Positions 6,957-7,126 of a DNA stretch of 7,126 nt are shown one piece after another. The DNA is from Cyclobacteriaceae bacterium (GTDB taxonomy: Bacteria > Bacteroidota > Bacteroidia > Cytophagales > Cyclobacteriaceae). The stretch covers positions 1 through 7,126 of the forward strand of contig JALOMN010000080.1 in the NCBI GenBank assembly GCA_025455445.1, given 5' to 3'. Position 1 is the first letter of the stretch, and each line of letters starts with the position of its first letter. Both the position numbers and the translations under genes were made by a program. The notes under the pieces are model-generated. The model did not search any database and was not told the origin of the DNA. It saw only the letters and a list, made by a program, of their open reading frames with translations.

Positions 6957-7126
6957 TTATGCATTCATAACTGGCAATAAAATCTGCTGTACCAGAAAAA
7001 TAATGGGCAACTGCTTTAATACCGACATCTGAAATGCTTCAGCAACTTCTCCTTCAGTTACGGAGCCGTCACCCAATGAACATAATACAATCGGTTTATT
7101 ATTTCCTGCAAGCAGATCTTGCGATT
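6957..7126 (-). pseudogene. E1alpha fragment of the same E1 gene, separated by a frame break
   Basis: Read on the minus strand from 7124, this frame gives SQDLLAGNNKPIVLCSLGDG and then SVTEGEVAEAFQMSVLKQLP followed by IIFLVQ. This is the E1alpha thiamine-diphosphate region starting at its GDG motif. In the family, LVQ is followed by an Asp/Asn-Asn and W/Y-G-IS stretch and about 35 residues before the (D)G-x-DF-x-ASY segment. Here LVQ (ending at 6987) is followed after a frame change directly by ADFIASYE, which is in the frame of the downstream part. Left to itself, this frame reads nine unrelated residues (ILLPVMNA and the preceding Q) and stops at TAA 6957-6959. The gene continues past the right edge of the window. 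I read the two pieces as one gene that has lost about 105-110 nt. Whether the loss is biological or an assembly fault cannot be decided here. Confidence 0.8.

Overview
The window looks like chromosomal DNA from a member of the Bacteroidota. Four signs point that way: a very long repeat protein ending in a gliding-motility/type IX secretion C-terminal domain (CHU_C / type B CTD family), a PorP/SprF-family membrane protein directly behind it, a TAnnTTTG promoter-like box, and a fused alpha/beta E1 2-oxoacid dehydrogenase of the type common in this phylum. I cannot place it below phylum with confidence; the mix would suit Cytophagia, Chitinophagia or Flavobacteriia.

Left half (1-4597, + strand): the 3' part of a giant cell-surface protein enters already open at the left edge. 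It has at least 1222 codons here and about eleven full modules of 88-111 residues, each with a Cys near its start and a second Cys in a 'GC'-like motif near its end. The first modules form a two-module (A+B) higher-order repeat with a 615/609-nt period that clearly continues beyond the left edge. The protein ends in a roughly 92-residue type B sorting domain. Its stop codon overlaps the start of a PorP/SprF-like outer-membrane protein (ATGA). This is the classic SprB-SprF arrangement, in which the SprF-like protein is needed for export or surface display of its neighbour by the type IX secretion system.

Middle (4598-5586): a 33-nt gap with a promoter-like box leads to a signal-peptide-bearing outer-membrane beta-barrel protein with an unusual lysine-rich tail and an unresolved start (no in-frame ATG). 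It ends 5 nt from the stop codon of the convergent gene on the other strand.

Right part (5587-7126, - strand): a fused E1alpha-E1beta 2-oxoacid dehydrogenase whose 5' end is outside the window. The E1beta half is intact. The E1alpha half is broken near 6984-6995: the frame changes and about 35 family-typical residues, including the second half of the thiamine diphosphate motif, are absent. This is either a real inactivating deletion or a sequence/assembly error.

No RNA genes, insertion sequences, CRISPR arrays or convincing terminators were seen, and no gene-free stretch exceeds 35 nt. Apart from the T9SS adhesin/translocation-partner pair, I see no evidence of an undescribed system.
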